Origin: Phenylobacterium koreense
Lineage (GTDB): Bacteria > Pseudomonadota > Alphaproteobacteria > Caulobacterales > Caulobacteraceae
Length of the DNA stretch: 64,000 nt
Direction of reading: 5' to 3'
Assembly (NCBI RefSeq): GCF_040545335.1
Contig: NZ_JBEPLU010000003.1
Span: 248,001 to 312,000, forward strand
The notes beneath the pieces were generated by a model, which made no database searches, was not told where the DNA came from, and saw only the letters and a list, made by a program, of their open reading frames with translations. Each line of letters starts with the position of its first letter. Within the stretch, counting starts at the first letter, position 1. The translations under genes and the position numbers were made by a program. Positions 35,455 to 44,509 of the stretch are shown here, one piece after another.

Positions 35455-35490
35455 CCTCGTCTCCTCCCACGGCCGGCCCACGGCTCGCCG

Positions 35491-36768
35491 CTACTGGCCG
35501 AACAGTTCCCGCGGCATCGCCCCCACCAGGGCGCCCGTCATGCAGGTGGCGAGGAAGCCGGCCAGCAGCGCTTTCCACACCATGCCGATGATCTCGTTGC
35601 GTCGTTCGGGCATCAGCACGCCCATGCCGGACACGGTTATCCCCACTGACCCCACGTTAGCGAAGCCGCAGAGTGCATAGGTGAGGATCATGCGGGTGCG
35701 CTCGGTCATCTCCGCCTCGGGGATCGCGCCGAGCTGGATGAAGGCGATGAACTCGGTGAGCATCAGCTTCACGCCCAGCAGGTAGCCGGCCTTCAGCGCC
35801 TCGTCCCAGTGCACCCCCATCGCCCAGGCGAGCGGGGCGAAGATGACGCCCAGGATGCGCTCGATGGTCAGCGGCGCGCCGTTCACCGCCGGCAGCACCG
35901 ACAGCACGCCGTTGCCGATCGCCACGAAGGCCACGAACACGATCAGGATGGCCGAGATGTTCAGCACCACGGTCAGGCCGTCCATGGTGCCCTTGCTGAT
36001 GGCGTCGATGGAGGAGTCATATTTCAGCAGCGAGCCGTAGTCGGCGTAGAAGCCGCCCTGCCCCGGCTTTTCCGGCACCATGATCCGGGCCAGCAGGATG
36101 CCGGCCGGCGCCGAGATGATCGAGGCGACCAGCACGTGCGCCGCCGCATTGGGCAGCACCGCCTTCAGGATCGTCGCATAGGCCACCATGGTCGAGCCGG
36201 CGACCGTCGCCAGCCCCACCACGATCATCAGGAACAGTTCCGAGCGGGTCAGCTTGTCGAGATAGGCGCGGATGACGATCGGGCTCTCGATCATGCCGAG
36301 GAAGATGTTCACCGCCACCGCCAGGGCGGAGGCCCCGCCCAGCCCCATGGTCTTCTGGAACAGGAGGCCGAAGGCCCGGGTGATCAGCTTCAGGATGCCC
36401 CAATGCCACAGCAGCGCCGAGAGCGACGAGATCACCAGGATCAGCGGCAGCACCTGGAAGGCGAACACGAACAGGGCGCCGGAATTGGTCACCTGATAGG
36501 GCTGGTCGCCCCCGCCCATGTAGCCGAACACGAACTGCGTGCCCTTCGCGGTGGCCGCCGCCAGGCCGTCGACCCCGTCGTTGATCGCCTGGATCATCGC
36601 TTGGGCGCCGGGCAGGCCGAACAGCAGCACGATCAGCCCGATCTGCACGACGATGGAGCCCAGGGCCAGCCGCCAGGGAAACGCCTTCCTGTTCTCCGAC
36701 AGCGCCCAGCAGACGGCGATGACAAAGCCCAGGCCCGCCAGGCTCTGGGCGTTTTCAGGTCGGAACAT
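35491..36768 (-). CDS. Concentrative nucleoside transporter (CNT/NupC family)
   Basis: 425 residues. Inner-membrane cation-coupled nucleoside carrier. Family marks: G-Q-x-E-S-like N-I-F-L-G-M-I-E-S-P, T-V-A-G-S-T-M-V-A-Y, A-L-C-G-F-A-N-V-G-S-V-G-I. Gate loops and C-terminal core are complete. Upstream on the minus strand a GC-rich hairpin lies close to the ribosome site. Might feed nucleosides to salvage; no salvage gene is adjacent. Confidence 0.93.
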   Translation of the reverse strand: MFRPENAQSLAGLGFVIAVCWALSENRKAFPWRLALGSIVVQIGLIVLLFGLPGAQAMIQAINDGVDGLAAATAKGTQFVFGYMGGGDQPYQVTNSGALFVFAFQVLPLILVISSLSALLWHWGILKLITRAFGLLFQKTMGLGGASALAVAVNIFLGMIESPIVIRAYLDKLTRSELFLMIVVGLATVAGSTMVAYATILKAVLPNAAAHVLVASIISAPAGILLARIMVPEKPGQGGFYADYGSLLKYDSSIDAISKGTMDGLTVVLNISAILIVFVAFVAIGNGVLSVLPAVNGAPLTIERILGVIFAPLAWAMGVHWDEALKAGYLLGVKLMLTEFIAFIQLGAIPEAEMTERTRMILTYALCGFANVGSVGITVSGMGVLMPERRNEIIGMVWKALLAGFLATCMTGALVGAMPRELFGQ

Positions 36769-36873
36769 TCATGGCCCCCGGACCGGCCGCCGCGCGCGGC
36801 GGTCCAACACTTACTGTCGCGCCCCGTGCGGCGCAGTTTTTCGCGCCTATTGACTACGGAGGGGTATGGCCGC

Positions 36874-36900
36874 GCAAGCGGGGCGTAGCGCCGCGCTTGC
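36874..36900. terminator. Hairpin between small protein gene and CNT transporter gene
   Basis: GCAAGCG (36874-36880) pairs with CGCTTGC (36894-36900), with an inner GGCG/CGCC-like pairing in the loop. It lies 15 nt past the stop of the small gene at 36916. No T-run. Rest of 36769-36915 holds the transporter's leader and no gene. Confidence 0.4.
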
Positions 36901-36915
36901 AACGAAAGGAGGCGA

Positions 36916-37239
36916 CTAGGACGCGCCCAGCCGCATCAGCACCTCGCGCGGAATGCCGTAATGCTCGATCGCCGGCTTCTGGTTGCGGATGCCGCAGGCC
37001 TCGCGCTGGATGAAGTAGTACCAGACAGCCTTCGCCGCCTCCTTCAGCAGCGCCGGCCGTTCGTCAACCGGCCCGCCCCGCGCGTCGAACGCCCGCAGCG
37101 CCGCCAGCGCGGTCTCGACCCGCTGCCCCGCCCGGCCGAGCGCATAGCCGCGCTCCTCCTGGATCTCGTAGTCGAGGATGCTCGCCCCGGTCTTGAAGAG
37201 CGGCGAGGACGAGCCCTGCGGCATGCGTAGACTGGACAT
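36916..37239 (-). CDS. Small protein, DUF6665-like
   Basis: 107 residues, mostly helical and cytoplasmic, with F-K-T-G-A-S-I-L-D-Y-E-I and V-W-Y-Y-F-I-Q-R-E-A-C-G-I-R-N. I place it with small alphaproteobacterial proteins of the DUF6665 kind from memory only; role unknown. No Shine-Dalgarno is seen before ATG 37239; instead a 17-nt palindrome abuts the start codon. ATG 37224 is an alternative start. Confidence 0.65.
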   Translation of the reverse strand: MSSLRMPQGSSSPLFKTGASILDYEIQEERGYALGRAGQRVETALAALRAFDARGGPVDERPALLKEAAKAVWYYFIQREACGIRNQKPAIEHYGIPREVLMRLGAS

Positions 37240-37256
37240 GCGGCCAATATGGCCGC
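37240..37256. promoter_or_regulatory. Palindrome abutting the start codon of the small gene
   Basis: GCGGCCA-ATA-TGGCCGC, perfect 7-bp arms, ends one base before the start codon at 37239. It could be an operator near the transcription start of a leaderless gene, or an mRNA hairpin at the ribosome entry. Confidence 0.4.
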
Positions 37257-37271
37257 CGAGGGACGTCGAAC

Positions 37272-37348
37272 CAAGACCCCAACGCGCCCACCCTCCCCTT
37301 CATGGGGAGGGTGGATCGGCGCGTAGCGACGAGACGGGTGGGGTCTTG
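37272..37348. repeat. Nested intergenic palindrome of a dispersed family
   Basis: Outer arms CAAGACCCCA (37272-37281) and TGGGGTCTTG (37339-37348); inner 11-bp stem CCACCCTCCCC (37288-37298) and GGGGAGGGTGG (37304-37314) with loop TTCAT, followed by GTGGATCGGCG. Related hairpins lie at 47685 and 51107. Confidence 0.65.
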
Positions 37349-37367
37349 CTGACTCAGGGAGGAAAAA

Positions 37368-39440
37368 CTACTTCCCGGTCAGTTCCTTCACCAGCTCCGT
37401 CCGGCCATAGACCTTGGCCAGCGCCTCGGTCGCGGCGGAGGTCGCCACCACCACCGTACGGTTGATCGAGCCGTCGTAGCCGAACGCCCCGCCCAGCGAA
37501 TGGATGTTGCCGTCGAAGGCCGCGCCAAGAATCTCGCCCTTGGCGTTGACTACCGGCGAGCCGGAATTGCCGCCGATGATGTCGTTGGTGGTGACGAAGT
37601 CAAAGACGGTCGAACCGTTCAGCCTGTCCTTGGCCGCCACCCACCGCGGCGCGAGCTGGTAGGGCTCGGCCCCGGTCGCGCGCTCATAGAGGCCGGCGAT
37701 GTTCGTCGTCGCCGGGATCGTCTGGCCGCGGTAGGTCCAGCCACCGACCTTCCCGTAGGAGAGCCGCAGGGTGAAGGTCGCGTCCGGATAGACCTCCTCG
37801 CCATAGGCGGCGAACTTGGCGCGGGCCACGCGCTCGGCGGCCGCATCCGTCGGCGCCTGGACCTCGGTCTCCCAGGTCTTGCGCACCGCCCGGGCGTTCG
37901 GATCGTTCCGCAAAGCGAGCTGGATCAGCGGATCGTCCGAGGCGGCGATCGCCTTGGCCCCGCCGTCCCACAGCGCCTTGCGCACCGCCGGGTCGGCCAG
38001 CTTGGAGCCGGCGACCGCACGCTGGGCCAGGCCCTCGGGGCTTTCCTTGCCCAGCAGGGTCTTCACGGCCGGATCGTCGGTGGTCAGGTATTCGCGGGTC
38101 TTGGAGAGCCAGAACGAGAGATAGGTCTCCTCCAGCGGCGCATCGACCGGCTTGGGATCGAGCAGCGTCTTCTCCATCAGCGCCAGGCGGGCGTCGGCGA
38201 ACTCGGGCAGACGCTCGGCGCTCGGCTTGCTCCGCTCTTCGGCCGCGCGCACCAGGGTCCGGGCGTAATCGTAGAGCTTCGAATAGGTCGCCCCGCCCTC
38301 GATCTGGCGATAGCGGACATAGTTGTTGGCGTAGGCCTCCTGCGCCTTGGCGATGTCGCCCCACGGATCGCCGATCTCGGCCGCCAGCTTCGGATCGGCC
38401 GTGATCTTCGCCTTCAGCTCGGCTTCCTGCGCGCGCTTGGCGTCCATGAACGCCTTGTCGTTCAAGGCGAACTGCTGGCCGAAGAAGACCTTGTAGGAGT
38501 TCTCGATCCCGAACAGCGGGTCGGTGGCGATGCGCTTGTGCTCGGGGCTCTCTTCCGAGAACCGGATCAGCCGGCCGCGGATCTCCGAGCGTTGGAGCTG
38601 CCCGACAGGAATGGTCAGGTCGCGCAGGGTCTCGAGCTGGGAGACCGTCATCAGGCGGTTGGTCGAGCCCGGATTGCCGGAGACGAATGTCGCCTCGCCG
38701 TCCTGCGGCGCGCGGCTCGTCCAGGTCAGGTGCTGCGGCGTCGCCGCCGGCTTGCCGTTCTCGTAGAGCCGCACGAAGCCGATATCGAGGTTGTAGCGCG
38801 GGAAGTTGAAATTGTCGGGATCGCCGCCGAAGAAGGCCGTCGCGAACTCCGGCGCGAACACCAGGCGCACGTCCGAATACTTGCGGTACCGGTAGAGCTT
38901 GTACTGGCCGCCGCGGTACAGGGTCACCACCTGGCAGCGGAGGTTCGGGTCATCGCCGCAGCCGGACTTTTCCAGCGAGGCCATGACCGCGTCGCGCGCC
39001 CGCACGAAGTCCTGTCCGGTCTTGCCCAAGCCGGCCGCCTGCACCTCCCTGGTCACGTCGGTGATCGAGGTCAGGATCTCGGCCTGCATGCCCGGGCACT
39101 TCTTCTCCTCCTCGCGGGAGGCGGTCAGGAAGCCGTCCTGCACATAGTCGGTCTTGTCCGACGAGAGGTCCTGCGCGCACTCGACCACGCAGTGGTGGTT
39201 GGTGAAGACTAGGCCCTTGTCCGAGACCAGCGAGGCCGAGCATCCGGTGGTCAGCCGCACCGAGGCGCCCTGCACCCGGTCCAGCCATTTCTGGTCGAGC
39301 TTCAACCCGTAGGCTTCGTTGACCTGGGCGAGGGGGAAGTTGTCGTAGGTCCACATGCCTTCGTCGGCCAGGGCCGGCGCAGCGGAAATCGAGAACGCAG
39401 CGGCCAGGCCAAGGCCCGCGCCGTACTTCAGTCGGATCAT
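37368..39440 (-). CDS. S46 family dipeptidyl-peptidase (DPP7-like)
   Basis: 690 residues with a signal peptide (about 1-24, A-L-A). Periplasmic serine exopeptidase that removes dipeptides. His in F-T-N-H-H-C-V, Ser in G-G-N-S-G-S-P-V-V-N. The specificity loop reads A-F-D-G-N; a Gly at this place is known from DPP7 (hydrophobic or neutral P1), while DPP11 has Arg. A longer in-frame start exists, but ATG 39440 gives the proper signal peptide. Single gene. Confidence 0.92.
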   Translation of the reverse strand: MIRLKYGAGLGLAAAFSISAAPALADEGMWTYDNFPLAQVNEAYGLKLDQKWLDRVQGASVRLTTGCSASLVSDKGLVFTNHHCVVECAQDLSSDKTDYVQDGFLTASREEEKKCPGMQAEILTSITDVTREVQAAGLGKTGQDFVRARDAVMASLEKSGCGDDPNLRCQVVTLYRGGQYKLYRYRKYSDVRLVFAPEFATAFFGGDPDNFNFPRYNLDIGFVRLYENGKPAATPQHLTWTSRAPQDGEATFVSGNPGSTNRLMTVSQLETLRDLTIPVGQLQRSEIRGRLIRFSEESPEHKRIATDPLFGIENSYKVFFGQQFALNDKAFMDAKRAQEAELKAKITADPKLAAEIGDPWGDIAKAQEAYANNYVRYRQIEGGATYSKLYDYARTLVRAAEERSKPSAERLPEFADARLALMEKTLLDPKPVDAPLEETYLSFWLSKTREYLTTDDPAVKTLLGKESPEGLAQRAVAGSKLADPAVRKALWDGGAKAIAASDDPLIQLALRNDPNARAVRKTWETEVQAPTDAAAERVARAKFAAYGEEVYPDATFTLRLSYGKVGGWTYRGQTIPATTNIAGLYERATGAEPYQLAPRWVAAKDRLNGSTVFDFVTTNDIIGGNSGSPVVNAKGEILGAAFDGNIHSLGGAFGYDGSINRTVVVATSAATEALAKVYGRTELVKELTGK

Positions 39441-39599
39441 ATTCAGCAGCCTGATGGACACGGGCGCCCCCGAGCGCCCGCCGGATGCTTCCATGTAACG
39501 CTCGCGTCCTGGTGTGGCCAGCGCGGCAAGTTCGCCTTACCTCGATTTAACTAGGCCATCGGCCCCGCCTCGCACACATGCTGCGGCTGAGGAGGCCCC

Positions 39600-40742
39600 A
39601 TGTCACTGGCTCTGGCGACACTGATCTTCGAATGGCGGCGCTATCTGGCCGCGGTGATCGCGCTCGCCTTCTCCGGCCTGCTGATCCTCGCCCAGGTCGG
39701 GATGTTCACCGGCATGGTCCAGGCCGCGACCGCCACCATCGACCGCTCCCGCGCCGACCTGATGATCATGCCGGCCAAGTCGGAGAGCCTGATCAATTCC
39801 GGCCCCTCCAGCCTGCCGCGGCGCATCGGGCCGCAGCTCTATCTCAATCCCAACGTCATCGAGGTGGCCAGTTTCGACGGCGGCGGCGGCCGCTGGACCA
39901 ACCAGCCGGAGGGCGGCCAGAAGCAGGTCACCACCTGGGTCCAGGTCAACATGGTCGACACCGAACCGGGCGCCCTCACCCTGCCCGTCGACTATCCCGA
40001 GAACGTGCGTCTGGCGCTCATGGAGCCCAACGCCGTTGCGATCGACCGCTCGGCCCTCGGCCGCCTCGGCGTAAAGCTCGGCGACACCGCCACGGTGAAC
40101 GGCAAGACGGTCCGAGTCCGCGCCCTGCTCGACGGCTATCCGGACGTGAACCAGGCCTCGATCGTCGTCTCCCGCGACACGCTTCGCCGCCTAGGCATGA
40201 ACGAGAAGGGCGAGAAGACCGGCCCGCTGATGGTGCGTATCGCCAACCCCGCCCAGGCCGAGGCGATCCGCGACCAGCTCAACGCCGGGGCCAAGGGCGC
40301 CTATCGCGCCTGGACCCGCGCCGAGCTCGCCCGGGCCAACGAAGGCGCGCTGATGAAGGAGCAGATCATCGGCATCTTCCTGGGCTTCTCGGTCTTCCTC
40401 GGCTTCCTGATCGGGGTCGGCATCACCTCCCAGACCCTGCGCGGGGCGATCCTCGCCAACATCAAGGAGTTCGCCTCCCTGCGCGCCCTCGGCGTCTCCA
40501 TGGGCTCGCTGCGGCTGATCGTGCTGGAGCTCTCCTTCTGGGTCGGGGTGGTGGGCCTCGGGGCCACCGCCCTCTTCACCTTCCTCATCTCGCTGCTCGC
40601 CCGCAGCGCCGGACTGCCCATGGGCTTTCCGACCGGGTGGGTGGCGCTGGTCGCCGTGCTGCTGATGGCGATCTCCCTCGCCTCCGGACTCATGGCCCTG
40701 GGCGTCCTCAAGAAGAGTCAGCCTGCGGACCTGCTGCGATGA
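39600..40742 (+). CDS. ABC transporter permease, DevC/FtsX type
   Basis: 380 residues. TM1 about 17-37, a large periplasmic domain (about 40-255) and three C-terminal helices in the FtsX-like domain. This MacB-like layout is used by DevC, part of exporters that act with a membrane-fusion protein. Stop overlaps the ATP-binding gene start (ATGA). First gene of a three-gene operon. Confidence 0.9.
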   Translation: MSLALATLIFEWRRYLAAVIALAFSGLLILAQVGMFTGMVQAATATIDRSRADLMIMPAKSESLINSGPSSLPRRIGPQLYLNPNVIEVASFDGGGGRWTNQPEGGQKQVTTWVQVNMVDTEPGALTLPVDYPENVRLALMEPNAVAIDRSALGRLGVKLGDTATVNGKTVRVRALLDGYPDVNQASIVVSRDTLRRLGMNEKGEKTGPLMVRIANPAQAEAIRDQLNAGAKGAYRAWTRAELARANEGALMKEQIIGIFLGFSVFLGFLIGVGITSQTLRGAILANIKEFASLRALGVSMGSLRLIVLELSFWVGVVGLGATALFTFLISLLARSAGLPMGFPTGWVALVAVLLMAISLASGLMALGVLKKSQPADLLR

Positions 40743-41488
40743 ACGCCCCGCACCCCCAACCGATCGCCCTGCAGGGCGCCGGCCTGGTCAAGCGCTTCAA
40801 GACCGGCCGCACCCACATCGAGGTGCTCAAGTCGATCGACTTCGATTGCCGGCACGGCGAGATGACCATGGTCATGGGCCCCTCCGGCTCGGGCAAGTCG
40901 ACCCTGATCGCCGCGCTCTCGGGCCTCCTGCGCCCCGACGAGGGCAAGGTCACCGCCCTCGGCGAGGACCTCTGGAGCCAGCGCCCAGGTCGGATCGACA
41001 AGTTCCGCCTCGACCACTGCGGCTTCATCTTCCAGGGCTTCAACCTGTTCGGAGCCCTGACCGCCCTGCAGCAGGTGACGACGATCCTGAAGTACAAGGG
41101 CTACTCGCCGGCCGAGGCCCGCGACCGCGCCGCCATCGCCCTCACCGAGGTCGGCCTCGGCAAGCGGCTGGAGCAGCGCCCGGCCGAGCTTTCCGGCGGC
41201 GAGAAGCAGCGCGTCGCCATCGCCCGGGCCCTGGCCAAGGACCCTCGCCTGCTGTTCGCCGACGAGCCGACCAGCGCCCTCGACGGCGAGAACGGCCAGA
41301 TCGTCATCAAACTCCTGCAGCGCGCCGCCAAGGAGCATGGCGCAGCCGTGATCTGCGTCACCCACGACCCGCGGCTCGAGGCCTATGCCGACCGCATCAT
41401 CCACATCGAGGACGGCCGCATCCTGGACGACCGGCGCACCGCCGACGTCGCGGCCCAAGCCAAGCAATCAGCGCTCGCCGGAGCCTAG
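40739..41488 (+). CDS. ABC transporter ATP-binding protein, DevA/LolD type
   Basis: 249 residues. Walker A G-P-S-G-S-G-K-S-T, Q-loop F-I-F-Q-G-F-N-L-F, signature L-S-G-G-E-K-Q-R, Walker B L-L-F-A-D-E-P-T-S-A-L-D, H-loop C-V-T-H-D. Drives the permease encoded just before it. A longer open frame runs in from the permease region, but the ATGA overlap start matches the domain. Confidence 0.95.
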   Translation: MNAPHPQPIALQGAGLVKRFKTGRTHIEVLKSIDFDCRHGEMTMVMGPSGSGKSTLIAALSGLLRPDEGKVTALGEDLWSQRPGRIDKFRLDHCGFIFQGFNLFGALTALQQVTTILKYKGYSPAEARDRAAIALTEVGLGKRLEQRPAELSGGEKQRVAIARALAKDPRLLFADEPTSALDGENGQIVIKLLQRAAKEHGAAVICVTHDPRLEAYADRIIHIEDGRILDDRRTADVAAQAKQSALAGA

Positions 41489-41495
41489 GAAGACC

Positions 41496-42434
41496 ATGTT
41501 CGCCTTCGTCAGATCAAACCGCATCAAGATCGCCGCCGTCGCCGCCCTGGCGGTGCTCGGCGCCGGCGGTTTCGTGCTCTCCAGCCAGGCCAAGGCCAAA
41601 AAGGCCGAGGAGGCCAAGGCCGCGGCCGCCGCTGCGCCCAAGAGCCCCTTCGTGGCCGTCGCCAACGGCAAGGCCGATGTCGAGGGAGGCATGATCCAGG
41701 TCGCCGCCCGCCGCGCCGGCGTGGTGCGCGAGGTCTATGTCCAGGAAGGCGACAAGGTGGTGAAGGGCCAGATCCTCGCCCGCCAGGAGGACGACGACGC
41801 CAAGCTCGCCGCCGCCCGCGCCGCCGCCGCGGTCGACCAGGCCCGCGCCCAGATCGGCCTCATCCAGGTCCAGCTCGCCACCGCCGAGCGCGAGCATCGT
41901 CGCCTGCAGGGCCTGGCCGCCACCAACTACGTCGCCGCTCAGAAACTGGACGAGGCGGCCGATAGGATCCGGGAGGCCCAGGCCAATCTCCAGGCCCAGC
42001 GCGCCGCCGTCGCCACCTCCCAGGCCGCGCTGGAAGAGGCCCGCTACGAGCTGGAGCTCACCGCCATCCGCGCCCCGACCGACGGCCGCATCGCCCGCCG
42101 CTACGCCAATCCGGGCTCGGGCGCCTCGACCCTCAACGTCTCCAACATGTTCGACCTGGAGCCGGACGCGGCCCGCATCGTCCGCGCCGAGATCGCCGAG
42201 GGCTCGCTGAGCAATGTGGACATCGGCCAGAACGTCCAGATCGCGCCGGAATCCGAGCCCGGCAAGATCTACGCCGGCAAGGTCCTGCGCCGCGCCGCCG
42301 TCTTCGGCGCCCGCAAGCTGCAGTCCGACGACGCGACCGAACGCGCCGACGACCGCGTGGTCGAAGTGGTCGTCAGCGCCGACAACGCTCCCTTCCTGAT
42401 CGGCCAGCGCGTCCTCGTGAAGTTCATGCGCTAG
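41496..42434 (+). CDS. Membrane-fusion (HlyD/DevB-like) adaptor
   Basis: 312 residues. N-terminal membrane anchor (about 9-30), lipoyl-type halves (A-R-R-A-G-V-V-R-E-V-Y-V-Q-E-G-D-K-V), a coiled-coil hairpin (about 105-190) and beta-barrel end. With the permease and ATPase it forms a DevBCA-like exporter. The outer-membrane channel partner is not in the window. AGGAAG before ATG 41496, 7 nt after the ATPase stop. Confidence 0.92.
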   Translation: MFAFVRSNRIKIAAVAALAVLGAGGFVLSSQAKAKKAEEAKAAAAAAPKSPFVAVANGKADVEGGMIQVAARRAGVVREVYVQEGDKVVKGQILARQEDDDAKLAAARAAAAVDQARAQIGLIQVQLATAEREHRRLQGLAATNYVAAQKLDEAADRIREAQANLQAQRAAVATSQAALEEARYELELTAIRAPTDGRIARRYANPGSGASTLNVSNMFDLEPDAARIVRAEIAEGSLSNVDIGQNVQIAPESEPGKIYAGKVLRRAAVFGARKLQSDDATERADDRVVEVVVSADNAPFLIGQRVLVKFMR

Positions 42435-42583
42435 CCGCCCTCCCCTCGTGTTCGTCACGGCCGGCCGCCAGGTCCCGGCCGTCCGTGAACGCCGAGGCTC
42501 GTCAGGAAACGCTAGCGCATATCGATCCCCGGCGCGCTTCTCGGCCGAGGATGACGGCCCAGGGGAAGAGCCATGCCTGGGAT

Positions 42584-42652
42584 CCAAACACCCTGTTGAC
42601 CTCATCTCTCCCGCACCGCACAAACCGCGGCGAGATTTCAAACCCCTGTTTG
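42584..42652 (+). promoter_or_regulatory. Operator candidates before the SDR gene
   Basis: CAAAC-CCCT-GTTTG at 42639-42652 (perfect arms), 14 nt before the SDR start, and an imperfect relative CCAAACACCCTGTTGAC at 42584-42600. Same motif as 33902-33915. The rest of 42435-42583 holds degenerate GC-rich repeat-like sequence and no gene. Confidence 0.55.
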
Positions 42653-42666
42653 GATGGGAGACTACC

Positions 42667-43572
42667 ATGGCGGACATCCGCTTCGACGGTAAGGTCGCGA
42701 TCGTGACGGGCGCGGGCGGCGGTCTGGGCCGTCAGCACGCCCTTGAACTGGCCCGCCGCGGCGCGAAGGTCGTGGTCAACGACCTGGGCGGCTCGGTCGA
42801 CGGTTCCGGCGGCTCCTCGGCTGCGGCCGACGCCGTCGTCGCCGAGATCAAGGCGGCTGGCGGCGAAGCCATCGCCAACGGCTCGTCGGTCACCGACGAC
42901 GCCGGCGTCGCCCTGATGGTCAAGCAGGCCATGGACGCCTGGGGCCGCATCGACGTCCTGATCGCCAACGCCGGCATCCTGCGCGACAAGTCGTTCGCCA
43001 AGATGGAGATCGCCGACTTCGAGCTGGTGCTGAACGTCCACCTGATGGGCACCGTCAAGCCGGTGAAGGCCGTCTGGGAGATCATGCGCGAGCAGAACTA
43101 CGGCCGCATCGTCGTGACCACTTCCTCGTCGGGCCTCTACGGCAACTTCGGCCAGTCGAACTACGGCGCGGCCAAGCTCGGCATCGTCGGCTTCATGAAC
43201 ACTATCAAGCTCGAAGGCCAGAAGAACAACATCCACATCAACGCCATCAGCCCGGTCGCCGCCACCCGCATGACCGAGAACCTGATGCCGGCCGAAGTGC
43301 TCGAGCGCCTGAAGCCGGAATACGTCACGCCGGGCGTCGTCTACCTGGCCTCGGAAGAAGCCCCCACCGGCGCGATCCTGACCGCCGGCGCCGGCGCCTT
43401 CGCCCTCTCGCGCATCTATGAAACCGAGGGCGTCTACCTCGGCGAAGGCGGCCTCTCGGTCGAGGAAGTCCGCGACAACTGGGCCAAGATCACCGACCCG
43501 ACCGGCCAGCAAGCCTACGTCGCCGGCGGCGAACAAAGCGGCAAGTTCTTCCGCAAGCTCCAGGGCGGCTAA
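42667..43572 (+). CDS. SDR-family (3R)-hydroxyacyl-CoA dehydrogenase-like (MFE-2 domain)
   Basis: 301 residues. NAD(P) site T-G-A-G-G-G-L-G-R, N-A-G-I, and catalytic Y-G-A-A-K after S-S-S-G-L-Y-G. Close in style to the dehydrogenase domain of peroxisomal multifunctional enzyme 2, with the N-D-L-G-G-S-V-D-G motif. Likely acts on hydroxyacyl-CoA in fatty acid breakdown. Good ribosome site GGGAG; palindromic operator candidates upstream. Confidence 0.9.
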   Translation: MADIRFDGKVAIVTGAGGGLGRQHALELARRGAKVVVNDLGGSVDGSGGSSAAADAVVAEIKAAGGEAIANGSSVTDDAGVALMVKQAMDAWGRIDVLIANAGILRDKSFAKMEIADFELVLNVHLMGTVKPVKAVWEIMREQNYGRIVVTTSSSGLYGNFGQSNYGAAKLGIVGFMNTIKLEGQKNNIHINAISPVAATRMTENLMPAEVLERLKPEYVTPGVVYLASEEAPTGAILTAGAGAFALSRIYETEGVYLGEGGLSVEEVRDNWAKITDPTGQQAYVAGGEQSGKFFRKLQGG

Positions 43573-43678
43573 GGGCGCCCAGGCATTCGCCAAGGTTTAC
43601 GGGCGGCTGTTCCTCACCGGAACGCCGCCCGTTTTTCATTGGGACGCGCAGAGGACTGTTTCCAGGGGCGCCCGCGCC

Positions 43679-44509
43679 CTACTCCGGGACCACCGGCGGC
43701 CGTTGGCGGTACCAGGCAAGCTGCTCGCTGGTCGCCAGCAGCCGCCCGTCGCGCGACCAGTAGCTCGACCGCTCGTCGGAGGCCCCGCCGCCGCCGACCC
43801 GGCCTTCGCACTCGATCAGGATGAAGTCGTCGCCCAGCTCGGCCAGTTCCTCGGCCTGTGCGTGCAGGTAGACCGTCAGCGAGAGCGTCGTCGCCATGAC
43901 GCGATCGAGCGCATACATCGCCCGCGGCGCGGAGTTGTCCGTGACCATCGCCAACAGCGCCTTGTCCCAGGCGCCGAGCCGCGGCCGCACCCAGGCCAGG
44001 GACCGCGAGTCCCCGCCGGGCTTGGGTGGAAAACCGTCCAGGGTCCGCCGCTCGAACGCCGCCGTGCCGAAGTGCTCCGTCCCGGCCGGCTGATCCGGGC
44101 TCGGCAGGCTCTCCGGAGCCGGAGCCGCCGGGAGGCTTGCGAACGCGAAGGGCGGTGTGGATGGCCGGCGGGCCACGGTGACCATGCCGTGCACCCCGAC
44201 CTCGCCCGCGCCCTGCGGCGAAAGCTCGACTTCCCAGATCCCGATCGACCCGCCCTGCCGCAGCCGGCGCGTGCGCACGTCCAGTTCTCCGGACGGCAGG
44301 GCCGTCGCAAAGGTGAGCGTCAGGGACAGCGCTTCCCCCATCGCCTCCGGCTCGGCCTCCAACGCCCGAACGCAGAGGGCGAGCGCGTAGCCGCCCCAAA
44401 GCCCGCCGCCAGGATTGCGCCATTGCGGCGCGGCAAGCGTCGTCCACCGCCCCGGGGCGGCGGCGTTCAGGGAGATGTCGAAGGCCGGATTGGCGGAAGT
44501 CGTGGACAT
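43679..44509 (-). CDS. Acyl-CoA thioesterase-like protein (double hotdog, TesB-like)
   Basis: 276 residues. Two hotdog halves with N-P-G-G-G-L-W-G-G-Y-A-L-A-L in the first and a C-terminal R-S-S-Y-W-S-R-D-G-R-L-L-A-T-S-E-Q, both typical of the thioesterase-like superfamily. Hydrolyses acyl-CoA to free acid and CoA; chain length unknown. Convergent with the SDR gene, so an acyl-CoA theme continues. Confidence 0.85.
   Translation of the reverse strand: MSTTSANPAFDISLNAAAPGRWTTLAAPQWRNPGGGLWGGYALALCVRALEAEPEAMGEALSLTLTFATALPSGELDVRTRRLRQGGSIGIWEVELSPQGAGEVGVHGMVTVARRPSTPPFAFASLPAAPAPESLPSPDQPAGTEHFGTAAFERRTLDGFPPKPGGDSRSLAWVRPRLGAWDKALLAMVTDNSAPRAMYALDRVMATTLSLTVYLHAQAEELAELGDDFILIECEGRVGGGGASDERSSYWSRDGRLLATSEQLAWYRQRPPVVPE

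Noticed and set aside
39578..40738. A long N-terminal extension of the ATP-binding protein
   Set aside because: It lies in another frame of the permease gene; the ABC domain begins at the ATGA overlap at 40739.
42448..42666. An N-terminal extension of the SDR protein from 42448
   Set aside because: It would cover the operator candidates and repeat-like DNA; the NAD-binding domain starts at ATG 42667 with a good ribosome site.
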